From the NCBI RefSeq assembly GCF_008801835.1, contig NZ_VZOW01000022.1, forward strand, positions 24,350 to 88,349: a stretch of DNA of 64,000 nt, in the 5' to 3' direction. Shown piece by piece: positions 52,810 through 63,540 of the stretch. The DNA is from Cupriavidus pauculus (GTDB taxonomy: Bacteria > Pseudomonadota > Gammaproteobacteria > Burkholderiales > Burkholderiaceae). How positions within the stretch are numbered: the stretch's first letter is position 1; each line of letters starts with the position of its first letter. The notes beneath the pieces were generated by a model that was given only the letters and a program-made list of their open reading frames with translations, did not search any database and was not told the DNA's origin. Both the position numbers and the translations under genes were made by a program.

Positions 52810-54972
52810 TCAATATGCCAGCGACGCCTGGATGTAGAAAGTGCGCGGCATGCCCACATACTTGCCGGAGTTGTTGTCGGTGGAGCGCGTGAAGTAGCGG
52901 CGGTCGAACACGTTCTTGATGCCCACCGCCAGCTTCAGATTCTGCGCCGTCTTGCCGAAGTCGTAGCCCAGCCGCAGGTTCATCAGCGCATAGCCGGGAA
53001 TGTCGCCCAGCGCGCCGTTGGCGGATTCCTGCGTTTGATACACGGTCGACGTGGCGGGATCGCCGGGCGAATGCTGCTTCGACTGCGCAAAACCATCGAC
53101 GTTGAGCGTCCAGCGGTTGCGCGCGTATCGCATGCCCAACGTGGCCGTGTGGCGCGAATAGAACGGCAGGTCGCGGCCGGCAAAATTGCCCTGCTGATAG
53201 TAGGCGTCGGTGAACGTGTAAGTGGCGTAGGCGCTCAGGCCGGCCAGCGTCTTCGACAGCTTGCCGAAGTCGTAGCGCAGCGCCGATTCGATGCCGCGGT
53301 GCGTGGTGGCGCCCAGGTTGGTCCACGCATCGGGCGCGCCGCCCGTGCCGCCGCGCAACTGCAGTTCGTCGTCGAAGTCGATGTTGAACAGCGTCAGCTC
53401 GCCGCCAAACCCGTTGATGTCGTTGAAGTGCGTGCCAACCTCGTAGGTCTTGGCTTTTTCAGGCGTCAGTCCGTTGGTGGTGGACGCGATCTGGAAGTAC
53501 TGCAGCGGGCCGAACGACACGCCGGCATTGGCAAAGGCCGTCCAGTTGTCGTTGATGTGATACAGCACCGACAGCGACGGCAGCGGCTCGTTGGACGACA
53601 CGTCGGTGCGCACGTTCGTAAAGCGGTCGGTCAGGTTCGAGCGGATGAACTCGTAGCGCAGGCCCGGCGTGATGGTCCAGTTGCCCCAGTTGATGGTGTC
53701 GTCGATATACACCGCGTTGGCCGTGGTGCCGCCCGTGCGCCATTGGTACACCGGCGCCGACAGATCGGGCGCGAACACCGTTCCCGGCGTGTAGTACGCG
53801 GTGCGCGTGGCCTTTTCATCGCTGGCTTCGCGCAGGTAGCGATAACCGATGCTGACTTCGTTGCTGACGCTGCCGGTGCGGAACAGCTGCGAATAGCGCG
53901 GCTCGAATGCGAACACATGGTAGTTGCGCGGCGCGGTGGTCAGTCGGCGCTGCGCGGCCGTAGCGCCCGTGCCCTGCTGTTCCAGCGTGCTGCCGCGGAA
54001 ACTGTCGGTGTAGTACGTCAGCACTTCGAACTTGCGATTGGCGTCGTTGTGCGCGTACTTGACCGAGAAATCGCTGCGGCGGCCCGAGAAATCGTCATAG
54101 GGACGATCCGACTGGAACGGATTGGCCGCGTACTTCGCGCTGGTCAGTCCGCCCGGCATGCCGGCGTGCGCCTCGTAGTAATGAAACTGGGCCGAGATCG
54201 TATCGTTCGGCGTGATCTGGTACGCGCCCTTGAGCATCAGGTCGTCGATGTCGACGTAGTCATTGCTTTCGCGGAAGCCGTTACCGTGCACGCCCGAATA
54301 CAGGAAGGCCCCGCCCAGACCCTTGTCGTTGGTGCCGCCGATGAACGCGGTCGGATTGGCCTTGGCGTTGCCACCATGGCTGTAGATGTCGGTTTCGATC
54401 GACGCATCGGCCGCAAACGTCTTCGGAATCGCGCGCGAGACGAAGTTGATGATGCCGCCGACGTTCTGCGGGCCATAACGGACCGAACCGGCGCCGCGCA
54501 CCACATCCACGGCATCGAGATTGCCCAGCGACAGCGGTGCCATCGACAACTGCGGCTGGCCGTACGGCGCCACGGCCAGCGGCACGCCGTCCATCAGGAT
54601 CGTCGAGCGCGGCGAGAGGCGCGAGGTCAGCCCGCGCACGCCAACGTTCAGCGAAATATCGCTGCCGCCCGTGCCATTGCTTTCCTGTACCTGCACGCCC
54701 GGCACGCGGCGCAACACATCGCGCACGTTGTTCGCGCCGCTTTCGGTGAAGGTTTCGCGCTCGACGATGGTCCGTGCGCCCGGATGCTCGAGCACCTTTT
54801 CCTCGCTGGGCGCTTCCAGCCAGTTGCCAACCACGGTGACCGCGCTCAGCGAATTGCCGGCGGCAGCGGGGGCCGGCGCAGCGGGCTGGACGGTCTGGGC
54901 TTGCGAGACAGGGGACAGGCAGAGCAGCGCGACGCCGGTCGCGCAGAAGGAAAGTCGAAATGCGGGCAGCAC
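52810..54972 (-). CDS. TonB-dependent siderophore receptor
   Basis: The ~720-residue outer-membrane receptor starts with signal-like LPAFRLSFCATGVALLCLSPVSQAQ. The plug domain has NNVRDVLRRVPGVQVQESNGTGGSDISLNVGVRG and RGAGSVRYGPQNVGGIINFVSR; the 22-strand barrel ends FYIQASLAY with a terminal aromatic. The start is uncertain: no in-frame ATG lies between a Fur-box-like site at 55110 and the signal, so a GTG at 54972 is proposed. Divergent from an MFS gene. FecA-like overall; the ligand is unknown. Confidence 0.88.
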   Translation of the reverse strand: MLPAFRLSFCATGVALLCLSPVSQAQTVQPAAPAPAAAGNSLSAVTVVGNWLEAPSEEKVLEHPGARTIVERETFTESGANNVRDVLRRVPGVQVQESNGTGGSDISLNVGVRGLTSRLSPRSTILMDGVPLAVAPYGQPQLSMAPLSLGNLDAVDVVRGAGSVRYGPQNVGGIINFVSRAIPKTFAADASIETDIYSHGGNAKANPTAFIGGTNDKGLGGAFLYSGVHGNGFRESNDYVDIDDLMLKGAYQITPNDTISAQFHYYEAHAGMPGGLTSAKYAANPFQSDRPYDDFSGRRSDFSVKYAHNDANRKFEVLTYYTDSFRGSTLEQQGTGATAAQRRLTTAPRNYHVFAFEPRYSQLFRTGSVSNEVSIGYRYLREASDEKATRTAYYTPGTVFAPDLSAPVYQWRTGGTTANAVYIDDTINWGNWTITPGLRYEFIRSNLTDRFTNVRTDVSSNEPLPSLSVLYHINDNWTAFANAGVSFGPLQYFQIASTTNGLTPEKAKTYEVGTHFNDINGFGGELTLFNIDFDDELQLRGGTGGAPDAWTNLGATTHRGIESALRYDFGKLSKTLAGLSAYATYTFTDAYYQQGNFAGRDLPFYSRHTATLGMRYARNRWTLNVDGFAQSKQHSPGDPATSTVYQTQESANGALGDIPGYALMNLRLGYDFGKTAQNLKLAVGIKNVFDRRYFTRSTDNNSGKYVGMPRTFYIQASLAY

Positions 54973-55109
54973 GGTGTAAATCCGGAAAGGCGGAAGGCAA
55001 AAAGAAGCGGCGAAGGCGACACCGATATCGGTGATGTCTGACGCACGTTTGCAGCGTTGTGCGCCGACGCGGTGCCTTGTAATGCGCCTGTCGTCCAGCC
55101 CGGAGTATA

Positions 55110-55125
55110 AATAAGAATGATTCGC
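55110..55125 (-). promoter_or_regulatory. Fur-box-like operator
   Basis: On the minus strand GCGAATCATTCTTATT matches 13 of 16 positions of the Fur core GATAATCATTCTCATT. It lies in the divergent region between the TonB receptor and MFS genes (54973-55298) and could control both by iron. Confidence 0.65.
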
Positions 55126-55298
55126 AACCACATTCTTGGGCACGAATTTGTGTCGAGGCTGTGGTATTCATGCATCAATGTAGATACATGGCGCTGTCGG
55201 CGTATTGCCGGGGAGTCGGCTAGAATTCCTGACTTTGCCGTTGTACGCGGTTGCGTACATTGCCCGCCTTTGCGCGTCGCCAGACGCTTTCCAGTCTC

Positions 55299-56582
55299 AT
55301 GTCATCTGCCCCCGCGCACCCGGCCAATGAGCCGGACACCGTTTTCCGCGATCCCGCTTTCCGGCATTTCTGGTTTGCCCGGCTCTGCACCACCATCGGC
55401 TACCAGATCTTCACAGTGGCCGTCGGCTGGCAGATGTACGACCTGACGCGCGATCCATTCATGCTCGGCATGGTCGGTCTGGTGCAGTTCCTGCCGTCGA
55501 TCGTCTTGATGCTGATGTCGGGCCATGTGGCCGACCGTTTCGATCGTCGCATCATCGTGCGCACCTGCCAGATCGCGGAAGCGGCGATCGCGCTGTCGAT
55601 GGCCGTGGCCAGCCTGTCGGGCTGGGTGACCAGCGAGCACATCTTTTTCTTCGTCGCCGCGATTGGCGGTTGCCGCGCCTTTGAAACGCCGACGCTGCAG
55701 GCGCTGCTGCCCAGCGTGGTCACGCCGCGCATGCTGCCGCGCGCGGTGGCGCTGTCGAGTTCGGCGGCGCAGACCGCCATCATCATCGGCCCCGCGCTGG
55801 GCGGCTTCGCGTATGTGGCCGGCCCGGGCGTGGTGTATGCGATCAGCGCCACGCTGTTCGCCATCGCGGCGGCGCTGGTGTTCACGCTCAAGCTGCGCCA
55901 GGCCGCGCAACGGCTGACCGCGCCGGTCAGCGTCAAGACGCTGTTTGCCGGCTTTGCCTATATCCGCAGCCATCAGGTGTTGCTGGGCGCGGTGTCGCTC
56001 GATCTGTTCGCGGTGCTGCTCGGCGGCGCCACGGCGCTGTTGCCGATCTACGCGCGCGACATTCTGCATACCGGTCCGTGGGGCCTGGGGCTGCTGCGCT
56101 CGTCGCCGGCCATCGGCGCGCTGGTCACTGCGCTGTGGCTGGCGCGGCATCCGCTCAATCGCCGTGTCGGGCGCGTGATGTTCGGCGCGGTGGCGATCTT
56201 CGGCGTGGCCACGATGGTGTTCGGCGTGTCGACATGGCTGCCGCTGTCGATGGGCGCGCTGGTGATTCTGGGCGCCTCGGACATGATCAGCGTGGTCGTG
56301 CGTCAGACCCTGGTCCAGCTCGACACCCCCGACGACATGCGCGGCCGCGTGGGCGCGGTGAATTCGGTGTTTATCGGCGCCTCGAACCAGCTTGGCGAAT
56401 TTGAATCGGGCGTCACGGCGGCGCTGCTGGGGCCCGTAGGCGCCGTGCTGCTGGGCGGAGCGGGCACGCTGCTGGTGGTGGCCGCATGGATGAAGCTGTT
56501 CCCGCAGCTGACCAATCGCGATCGGCTGCACGATCATCCGGCCGCGCCGCAGCCGTCAGAAAAGGCCGCCGCGGCGCATTGA
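55299..56582 (+). CDS. MFS transporter, ENTS-like (siderophore-associated)
   Basis: The 427-residue protein has ~12 membrane segments with FRHFWFARLCTTIGYQIFTVAVGWQMYDLTRDPFMLGMVGL and the loop motif GHVADRFDRRIIV, typical of the enterobactin-exporter (EntS) type. Two in-frame starts exist (55251 GTG/ATG-type and 55299 ATG); 55299 fits the conserved region. Divergent from the TonB receptor gene with a Fur-like box between, and followed by an AraC regulator: a small siderophore-use unit. Import or export of the ligand cannot be decided. Confidence 0.85.
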   Translation: MSSAPAHPANEPDTVFRDPAFRHFWFARLCTTIGYQIFTVAVGWQMYDLTRDPFMLGMVGLVQFLPSIVLMLMSGHVADRFDRRIIVRTCQIAEAAIALSMAVASLSGWVTSEHIFFFVAAIGGCRAFETPTLQALLPSVVTPRMLPRAVALSSSAAQTAIIIGPALGGFAYVAGPGVVYAISATLFAIAAALVFTLKLRQAAQRLTAPVSVKTLFAGFAYIRSHQVLLGAVSLDLFAVLLGGATALLPIYARDILHTGPWGLGLLRSSPAIGALVTALWLARHPLNRRVGRVMFGAVAIFGVATMVFGVSTWLPLSMGALVILGASDMISVVVRQTLVQLDTPDDMRGRVGAVNSVFIGASNQLGEFESGVTAALLGPVGAVLLGGAGTLLVVAAWMKLFPQLTNRDRLHDHPAAPQPSEKAAAAH

Positions 56583-56639
56583 TGCTGCAGGGTGCGTAAT
56601 CGGCCAGGGCGGTGCTGCCGCCCTTTTTTGCGGCCCAAG

Positions 56640-56655
56640 CGTACCCGTTTCTGCG
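56640..56655 (+). other. Dispersed iteron (exact consensus)
   Basis: CGTACCCGTTTCTGCG, preceded by AAG as in several other dispersed copies, 58 bp upstream of the araC-type gene start and 57 bp after the MFS gene stop. Confidence 0.8.
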
Positions 56656-56712
56656 TTGCCGCAAGCGGCCCGACGCGCGCCGGCAGCGGCCGAATTGCGC
56701 TAGAGTCGCAGC

Positions 56713-57726
56713 ATGCCCATCGCCAGCCGGGCGCCTGCCCCCAGCGCCCCCAATGCTCCCAACGCCGCCGTAAACGTCTCGGCCGCCCCGCACGGCCGTG
56801 ATGCGGTGGCGTCGGCCGATGGTCCGGCCAGCTCGCCGGCCGCGCAGCCGTTGCACGACAACGCAGTGTTTTCCGCGCTCACCCAGTCGCGTGCGTCGCT
56901 CGAACGCGCGTGTGTGCTCGGCGATGGCCTGGGACTCGCGCTCTGGCGCAATCGGCACGACGATACCGCCTACGCGCGTCCCGGCCACCACACGATGTCG
57001 ATGTATCTCGAAGGCGGCCATGCCACCTATCGGCGCGACGCACCGGATCGCAAGGGCGCGCCGGACCGGCTCTGCGTGCTGCCTGCCGAGCACGAATCGT
57101 CATGGCATGTCGGTGGCGACCAGCGCTTTCTGCATCTGTATTTCCAGCCCGAGCATCTGGCCTGGCATTGCGTGCGCGTGCTCGATGCCGAACCGCGCGC
57201 ACTGCAGTTGCAGGATCGGCTGTTTGCCGAGGATCCGATGTTGGCCGGCCTGTCGCGCCGGCTGGTGATGCTGGACTGGCAGGACATCGACAGCCGCATG
57301 ATCGGCAACGCCATTGCGCACGAGGCGGTCACGCATCTGCTGCTGTCGCATGGCACGCGCAGGCCGTTGGCTCAATGGCGCGGCGGCTTGTCCGGCGCGG
57401 TGCGGCGCCGCGTGGCAGACTGGATCGACGCGCATCCGGCGGCCAATCCCACGCTGGGCGAGCTGGCCGCGCTGGCTGATTTGTCCGAATTTCACTTCGC
57501 GCGGATGTTCCGCGTGTCCTTCGGCATGCCGCCGCACGCGTGGATCATGCGTGCGCGGCTGGAGCGGGCTCGCGCGCTGCTCGGCAATGCCCGTCTGTCT
57601 CTGCACGAAGTGGCGAGCCAGGCCGGGTTTGCTTCCACCAGCCACCTTGGCAACCGGTTTCGCGCCGCATTCGGCATCACGCCGGGGCAGTGGCGCGCGG
57701 CGGCAAATTCTTCTGCCGGGTTGTAA
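56713..57726 (+). CDS. AraC-family transcriptional regulator
   Basis: The 337-residue protein has an N-terminal cupin-like sensor (~50-200; HHTMSMYLEGGHATYRRDA; SWHVGGDQRFLHLYFQPEHLAW) and a C-terminal double HTH (PTLGELAALADLSEFHFARMFRVSFGMPPHAWIMRARLERARALL; LHEVASQAGFASTSHLGNRFRAAFGITPGQWR). The start at 56713 is in a Pro/Ala-rich leader and may lie further in. Position next to the receptor and MFS genes suggests it senses the ferric siderophore (inference). Confidence 0.88.
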   Translation: MPIASRAPAPSAPNAPNAAVNVSAAPHGRDAVASADGPASSPAAQPLHDNAVFSALTQSRASLERACVLGDGLGLALWRNRHDDTAYARPGHHTMSMYLEGGHATYRRDAPDRKGAPDRLCVLPAEHESSWHVGGDQRFLHLYFQPEHLAWHCVRVLDAEPRALQLQDRLFAEDPMLAGLSRRLVMLDWQDIDSRMIGNAIAHEAVTHLLLSHGTRRPLAQWRGGLSGAVRRRVADWIDAHPAANPTLGELAALADLSEFHFARMFRVSFGMPPHAWIMRARLERARALLGNARLSLHEVASQAGFASTSHLGNRFRAAFGITPGQWRAAANSSAGL

Positions 57727-57819
57727 GGACTTCACACCGCCCACCGCAGGCCGCCGCATTGTGATGCGCGCAGCGCGCGCCGATCAGATTGGGCCGAGCC
57801 GTTATCGGGCAATGCGCCG

Positions 57820-57835
57820 CGCAGAAACGGGTACG
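57820..57835 (-). other. Dispersed iteron (exact consensus)
   Basis: CGCAGAAACGGGTACG with CTTT following, in the 185-bp gap between the araC-type and mscS-type genes. Confidence 0.8.
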
Positions 57836-57911
57836 CTTTGGGATTTCCCGGGCCGCTGGCTGGCACGCCCTTCGCAAGTCACGCCCGGTTTGCATCCCGT
57901 GGAGTCAACGC

Positions 57912-58847
57912 ATGGACCTGAATTTCATCGATCACGCAAAGCTGGAGGCCACCTGGGCGTATCTGACCCAGTTCGCCATCAGCCAGGGGCTTAACTGCCT
58001 GGCCGCGCTGGCGATCCTGATCATCGGCTGGTGGTTGTCGGCGCGCGCCGCGCGCGGGCTGCGTCAGGCGCTGCAGCGCACCCATGTCGACGACACGCTG
58101 CGCCCGATGCTGGCCAGCATCGTGCAGTGGATCATCCGCGTGCTGACCGTTGTGCTGGTCCTGTCGCAGTTCGGCGTGCAGACCGCAAGCATCATCGCGA
58201 TGCTGGGCGCGGCGGGCCTGGCTATCGGCCTCGCGCTGCAGGGCACGCTGCAGAACATCGCCGCCGGGATCATGCTGGTGCTGTTGCGGCCGTTTCGCGT
58301 AGGTCAGTACATCGACGCGCAAGGCGTGGCGGGCACCGTGCGCGAGACGGGGCTGTTCATGACGGAGCTGCAGACGTTCGACGGTGTCTGCCTGCGCGTG
58401 CCCAACGGCAAGATCTGGGGCAGCGCGATCATGAACTACAGCGAGAACCCGACGCGCCGCATGGACATGGAAGTCACGGTGACCTTCGACAGTCCGATCC
58501 AGGCCGGGCTCGACGCACTGGCGGCGATGCTCGACAGCGAGAAGCGCCTGCTTGCCGAGCCGCGGCGTGAAGTCATGGTGGTGCGCTACACGGATCGCGG
58601 GGTGACGCTGAACGCGCGCTACTGGACGTCCAACGACGACTTCTGGGCCGTGCAGTTCGCGCTGTTCGCGCGCCTGAAATCGACCGTCGAGAACGCCGGC
58701 TGCCGCATCGCCGTGCCGGTGCGGGACGTGCATATGCCTGCCATCGACGATGCCGATGCCGACCCCCGCGACGATGGTGATGGCGATGCCCGCGGCCGCG
58801 CCGACGGCTATCGCATCCGTTCGTCGGGGCCGGGCAGACCAAACTGA
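57912..58847 (+). CDS. MscS-family mechanosensitive channel
   Basis: The 311-residue protein has three N-terminal membrane segments, the pore helix TM3 (ASIIAMLGAAGLAIGLALQGTLQNIAAGIMLVLLRPF) and a beta domain (VRETGLFMTELQTFDGVCLRVPNGKIW). These match small MscS channels. The C-terminal tail (DDADADPRDDGDGDARGRADG) is unusually acidic. ATG at 57912 follows GGAG. TGGCACG-N4-TCGC 37 bp upstream resembles a sigma-54 promoter. Confidence 0.92.
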   Translation: MDLNFIDHAKLEATWAYLTQFAISQGLNCLAALAILIIGWWLSARAARGLRQALQRTHVDDTLRPMLASIVQWIIRVLTVVLVLSQFGVQTASIIAMLGAAGLAIGLALQGTLQNIAAGIMLVLLRPFRVGQYIDAQGVAGTVRETGLFMTELQTFDGVCLRVPNGKIWGSAIMNYSENPTRRMDMEVTVTFDSPIQAGLDALAAMLDSEKRLLAEPRREVMVVRYTDRGVTLNARYWTSNDDFWAVQFALFARLKSTVENAGCRIAVPVRDVHMPAIDDADADPRDDGDGDARGRADGYRIRSSGPGRPN

Positions 58848-58975
58848 GCGATATTTCGCAGGCGCCCTCGCGCATGAGGCGGCGCGTGGGCGCGAAGCGG
58901 AAAAAACGTGGGAGAAGGCCCTCGGAGGGGCTCCGGCCAGCCGCCAAATGGGCGCAAACCGCGTCGCGCCACGCA

Positions 58976-58991
58976 CGCAGAAACGGGTACG
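58976..58991 (-). other. Dispersed iteron (exact consensus)
   Basis: CGCAGAAACGGGTACG followed by CTTT, in the 196-bp gap between the convergent mscS-type and edd genes. Confidence 0.8.
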
Positions 58992-59043
58992 CTTTCGGGC
59001 GCCGCGTAGCGCCCGCCAGGCTCTTGCCGCAAATACTGTCGCG

Positions 59044-60870
59044 TCAGCCTTCGTCGGCAAACAGTGAACACGCGCCCATTTCCGCCGTGCTCACGTGCGC
59101 CCGGAAGCCGCCGAACAGATCGCGTCCCACACCGTGGCGATTGGCCGAAAGATCGGGAATATCGACCTGGCGCGCGGCCCACTGCGCCTCGTCGACCTTC
59201 ACCGTCAGCACACCCGCCGGGGCGTCGACACGCACGATGTCACCCGTGCGGACACGGCCGATCGCGCCGCCGGACAACGCTTCGGGACACACGTGGATCG
59301 CCGCCGGTACCTTGCCCGACGCGCCCGACATGCGCCCGTCCGTGACCAGCGCCACATGGAAGCCGCGATCCTGCAGCAACGTCAGCGTCGGCGTCAGCTT
59401 GTGCAGCTCCGGCATGCCGCACGCCGCCGGCCCCTGCCACGGCAGCACCGCGACGAAATCGCGCTCGAGTTCGCCGCGCTTGAACGCCGCCAGCACGTCG
59501 TCCTGATGCAGGAACACGATGGCCGGCGCTTCGACGATCTGGTTTTCCGGCTTCACGGCCGATGTCTTGATGACGCAGCGGCCGAGCTTGCCATCGAGCA
59601 CCTTGATGCCGCCATCGGGCGCGAACGGGTTGTCGGCGGGTCGTACGATGGTGTCGTCGAGCGTTTGCGCGGGGCCGTCGGTCCATGTCAGCCTGCCTTC
59701 GCGCAGCGTCGGCTCGCGCGTGTAATCGCCCAGGCCGCGGCCCACGATCGTGTTCACGTCGTCATGCAGCAGGCCGAGCGACAGCAGGCCGCGGATCACC
59801 AGCGACAAGCCGCCCGCCGCCTGGAACTGGTTCACGTCGGCCTTGCCGTTCGGATACACGCGCGCCAGCAGCGGCACCACGGCGGACAGTTCGTCGAAAT
59901 CGTCCCACGTCAGCTGGATGCCGGCCACGCGCGCCATTGCGATCAGGTGCAGCGTGTGATTGGTCGACCCGCCTGTCGCCACCAGCCCGACGATGCCGTT
60001 GACGAACGCGCGCTCGTCCAGTACCTCGGCAATCGGCATGTAGCGCTCGCCGCCGTGCACCAGGCGCAGCGCCTGACGGGCCGATTCGCGCGTCAGCGCC
60101 TCGCGCAGCGGCGTATTCGGGTTGATAAAGGCGGTGCCCGGCAGATGCAGGCCCATGATCTCCATGAGCATCTGATTCGAGTTGGCGGTGCCGTAGAAGG
60201 TGCAGGTGCCCGGGCCGTGATAGGACTTCGATTCGGCTTCGAGCAGCCCCTGGCGATCGATCTTGCCTTCGGCGAACAGCTGGCGGATGTGGGCCTTTTC
60301 CTCGTTGCCCATGCCGGTAGTCATCGGGCCGCCCGGCACGAACACGGCGGGCAGATGGCCGAACGACAGCGCGCCCATCACCAGCCCGGGCACGATCTTG
60401 TCGCACACGCCCAGACACAGCACGCCGTCGAACATCTGGTGCGACAGCGCCACCGCCGTGGACATGGCGATCACATCGCGCGAAAACAGCGACAGGTCCA
60501 TGCCGTCCTGGCCCTGCGTCACGCCATCGCACATCGCCGGCGTGCCGCCCGCAAACTGCGCGGTGCCGCCGGCTTCCAGCGCCGCTTCCTTGAGCCATTT
60601 CGGAAAGGCTTCCAGCGGCTGGTGCGCGGACAGCATGTCGTTGTAGGCGGACACGATCGCCAGGTTGGGCCGCTCCTGCGCCTTGAGCCTAATCTTGGCG
60701 TTGTCGGGCATGGCGGCCACCGCGTGGGCCAGGTTCGTGCAGGACAGGTTGCTGCGCTCCACCTTCTGCCCGGCCATGGCGCGGGTGCGATTGAGATAAG
60801 CCTGGCGGGTCGGGGCGCTGCGGGTCACGATGCGGGCCGTGACCCGTTCCAGAACGGGATGCGGGGGCAT
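59044..60870 (-). CDS. edd: Phosphogluconate dehydratase
   Basis: The 608-residue IlvD/Edd-family [4Fe-4S] enzyme converts 6-phosphogluconate to 2-keto-3-deoxy-6-phosphogluconate. Cluster cysteines are likely in PAMCDGVTQGQDGMDLSLFSRD, LGVCDKIVPGLVMGALSFGHLPA and GPGTCTFYGTANSNQMLMEIMG. The phosphate/substrate region includes TDGRMSGASGKVPAAIHV. AGGAGAGCCCC precedes the ATG at 60870. Divergent from zwf-pgl-glk across 392 bp that carry an iteron. The aldolase gene eda is not in the window. Confidence 0.97.
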   Translation of the reverse strand: MPPHPVLERVTARIVTRSAPTRQAYLNRTRAMAGQKVERSNLSCTNLAHAVAAMPDNAKIRLKAQERPNLAIVSAYNDMLSAHQPLEAFPKWLKEAALEAGGTAQFAGGTPAMCDGVTQGQDGMDLSLFSRDVIAMSTAVALSHQMFDGVLCLGVCDKIVPGLVMGALSFGHLPAVFVPGGPMTTGMGNEEKAHIRQLFAEGKIDRQGLLEAESKSYHGPGTCTFYGTANSNQMLMEIMGLHLPGTAFINPNTPLREALTRESARQALRLVHGGERYMPIAEVLDERAFVNGIVGLVATGGSTNHTLHLIAMARVAGIQLTWDDFDELSAVVPLLARVYPNGKADVNQFQAAGGLSLVIRGLLSLGLLHDDVNTIVGRGLGDYTREPTLREGRLTWTDGPAQTLDDTIVRPADNPFAPDGGIKVLDGKLGRCVIKTSAVKPENQIVEAPAIVFLHQDDVLAAFKRGELERDFVAVLPWQGPAACGMPELHKLTPTLTLLQDRGFHVALVTDGRMSGASGKVPAAIHVCPEALSGGAIGRVRTGDIVRVDAPAGVLTVKVDEAQWAARQVDIPDLSANRHGVGRDLFGGFRAHVSTAEMGACSLFADEG

Positions 60871-61262
60871 GGGGCTCTCCTGGAGTCGGGTGAGATGTTT
60901 TTGCGGGGCGTTGTCTTGCGAGGTGTCGTGTTCAGGGCGCTTGTGCAGCGTAGCCGAAAATCGCGCGCCGCACCGGCGCTGCGCTTGCCTGACGTTGGGA
61001 TCACCCAATGCGGCGGATGTTCCGCGCAGCCTTCGTGCGGCGCGACGATCTCGCGACGTGTCACGCCGCTGTCACCCGCCGTAGCAACCCGTCTTGCATC
61101 CACGCAGAAACGGGTACGCTATTCCGCATGGCGGGATGGGCGCGTGCACAAGGCAAGGCGAGTGACGTAACATGGCCGGACACTTGGCTGGAACTTATAC
61201 GCCGCCCGCCGGCACTCAGTAGTTGCCGGGGGGCGCCCCCCCATCCCCGCAAGGAGTCCAGG
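60871..61262. promoter_or_regulatory. Divergent region edd / zwf
   Basis: Carries both promoters of the Entner-Doudoroff divergon and a dispersed iteron at 61103-61118. No HexR/RpiR-type palindrome was confidently recognised. AAGGAG at 61251 fixes the zwf start. Confidence 0.55.
61103..61118 (-). other. Dispersed iteron (exact consensus) in the edd-zwf region
   Basis: CGCAGAAACGGGTACG followed by CT, 145 bp upstream of the zwf start and 18 kb right of the origin field. Confidence 0.8.
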
Positions 61263-62717
<1,455 letters not shown>

Positions 62718-62853
62718 GACGCGGGCACGGGGCCGGCCAATCGGCTATGCCGTCGCGCCCCGGCCCCTTCGCCACCGCCCGCTGCCTTCAGCACATCCCC
62801 CGCGCATCGAACACGTAACCCTTCAACCGCTTGTCCACCGCCAGGAGATCGCC

Positions 62854-63534
62854 ATGCGCCAGTTCGAACATGCCACGCCGATGGATCAGGCCGAATCGCT
62901 GGCCATCTCGGTGGGCCACGCACTCGATCTCGTCATCAAGGCAAAGGGCTGGGCCGTGCTGGCCGTTTCCGGCGGGAAGTCGCCGCTGCCGATGTTCGAG
63001 CGGCTGCGCTATCGGCCGATTCGCTGGGACGCCGTGACCGTGACGCTGGTCGACGAACGCGCCGTGCCGCCCGACCATGCCGACAGCAATGGCGCGCTGG
63101 TACGCAACCATTTGCTGCGCGAAGGCGCGGGCGTGGCGGCATGGGTGCCGCTGATCCGTGACGAAGCGGAAGCCGCCGAGCCGCAACGCGCCGTCGCGCG
63201 GCTGAACGGCGCATTCCAGCAGCCCGATGTGGTGGTGCTGGGCATGGGCGAGGACGGGCACACCGCGTCGCTGTTTCCCGATGCCCCCGAATTGCAGGAC
63301 GCGCTGTCCGACCCGACGCCCGCCTATGTCGTGACTCATCCCAGCGTGGCGCCGCATGCGCGCGTGACGCTCAACCTTGCGGCGCTGCTGGCCGCCGAGC
63401 GCATGTTCCTGGCCATTTCCGGCGAGAAGAAGGCCGAAGTCCTGGCGCGCGCGCTGCAGGCGCCCACGCCGTCGCTGCCCGTGAGCGTGGTGCTGGCGCG
63501 CCATCGCCGCGGCGTAGACATCTTTCGCACCTGA
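62854..63534 (+). CDS. pgl: 6-phosphogluconolactonase
   Basis: The 226-residue protein of the NagB/DevB-type family has VSGGKSPLPMFERL, VTLVDERAVPPDHADSN and GMGEDGHTASLFPDAPEL (catalytic region). It hydrolyses 6-phosphogluconolactone between zwf and edd in the Entner-Doudoroff route. AGGAGATCGCC precedes the ATG. glk starts 6 bp after the stop. Confidence 0.96.
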   Translation: MRQFEHATPMDQAESLAISVGHALDLVIKAKGWAVLAVSGGKSPLPMFERLRYRPIRWDAVTVTLVDERAVPPDHADSNGALVRNHLLREGAGVAAWVPLIRDEAEAAEPQRAVARLNGAFQQPDVVVLGMGEDGHTASLFPDAPELQDALSDPTPAYVVTHPSVAPHARVTLNLAALLAAERMFLAISGEKKAEVLARALQAPTPSLPVSVVLARHRRGVDIFRT

Positions 63535-63540
63535 AGACCG

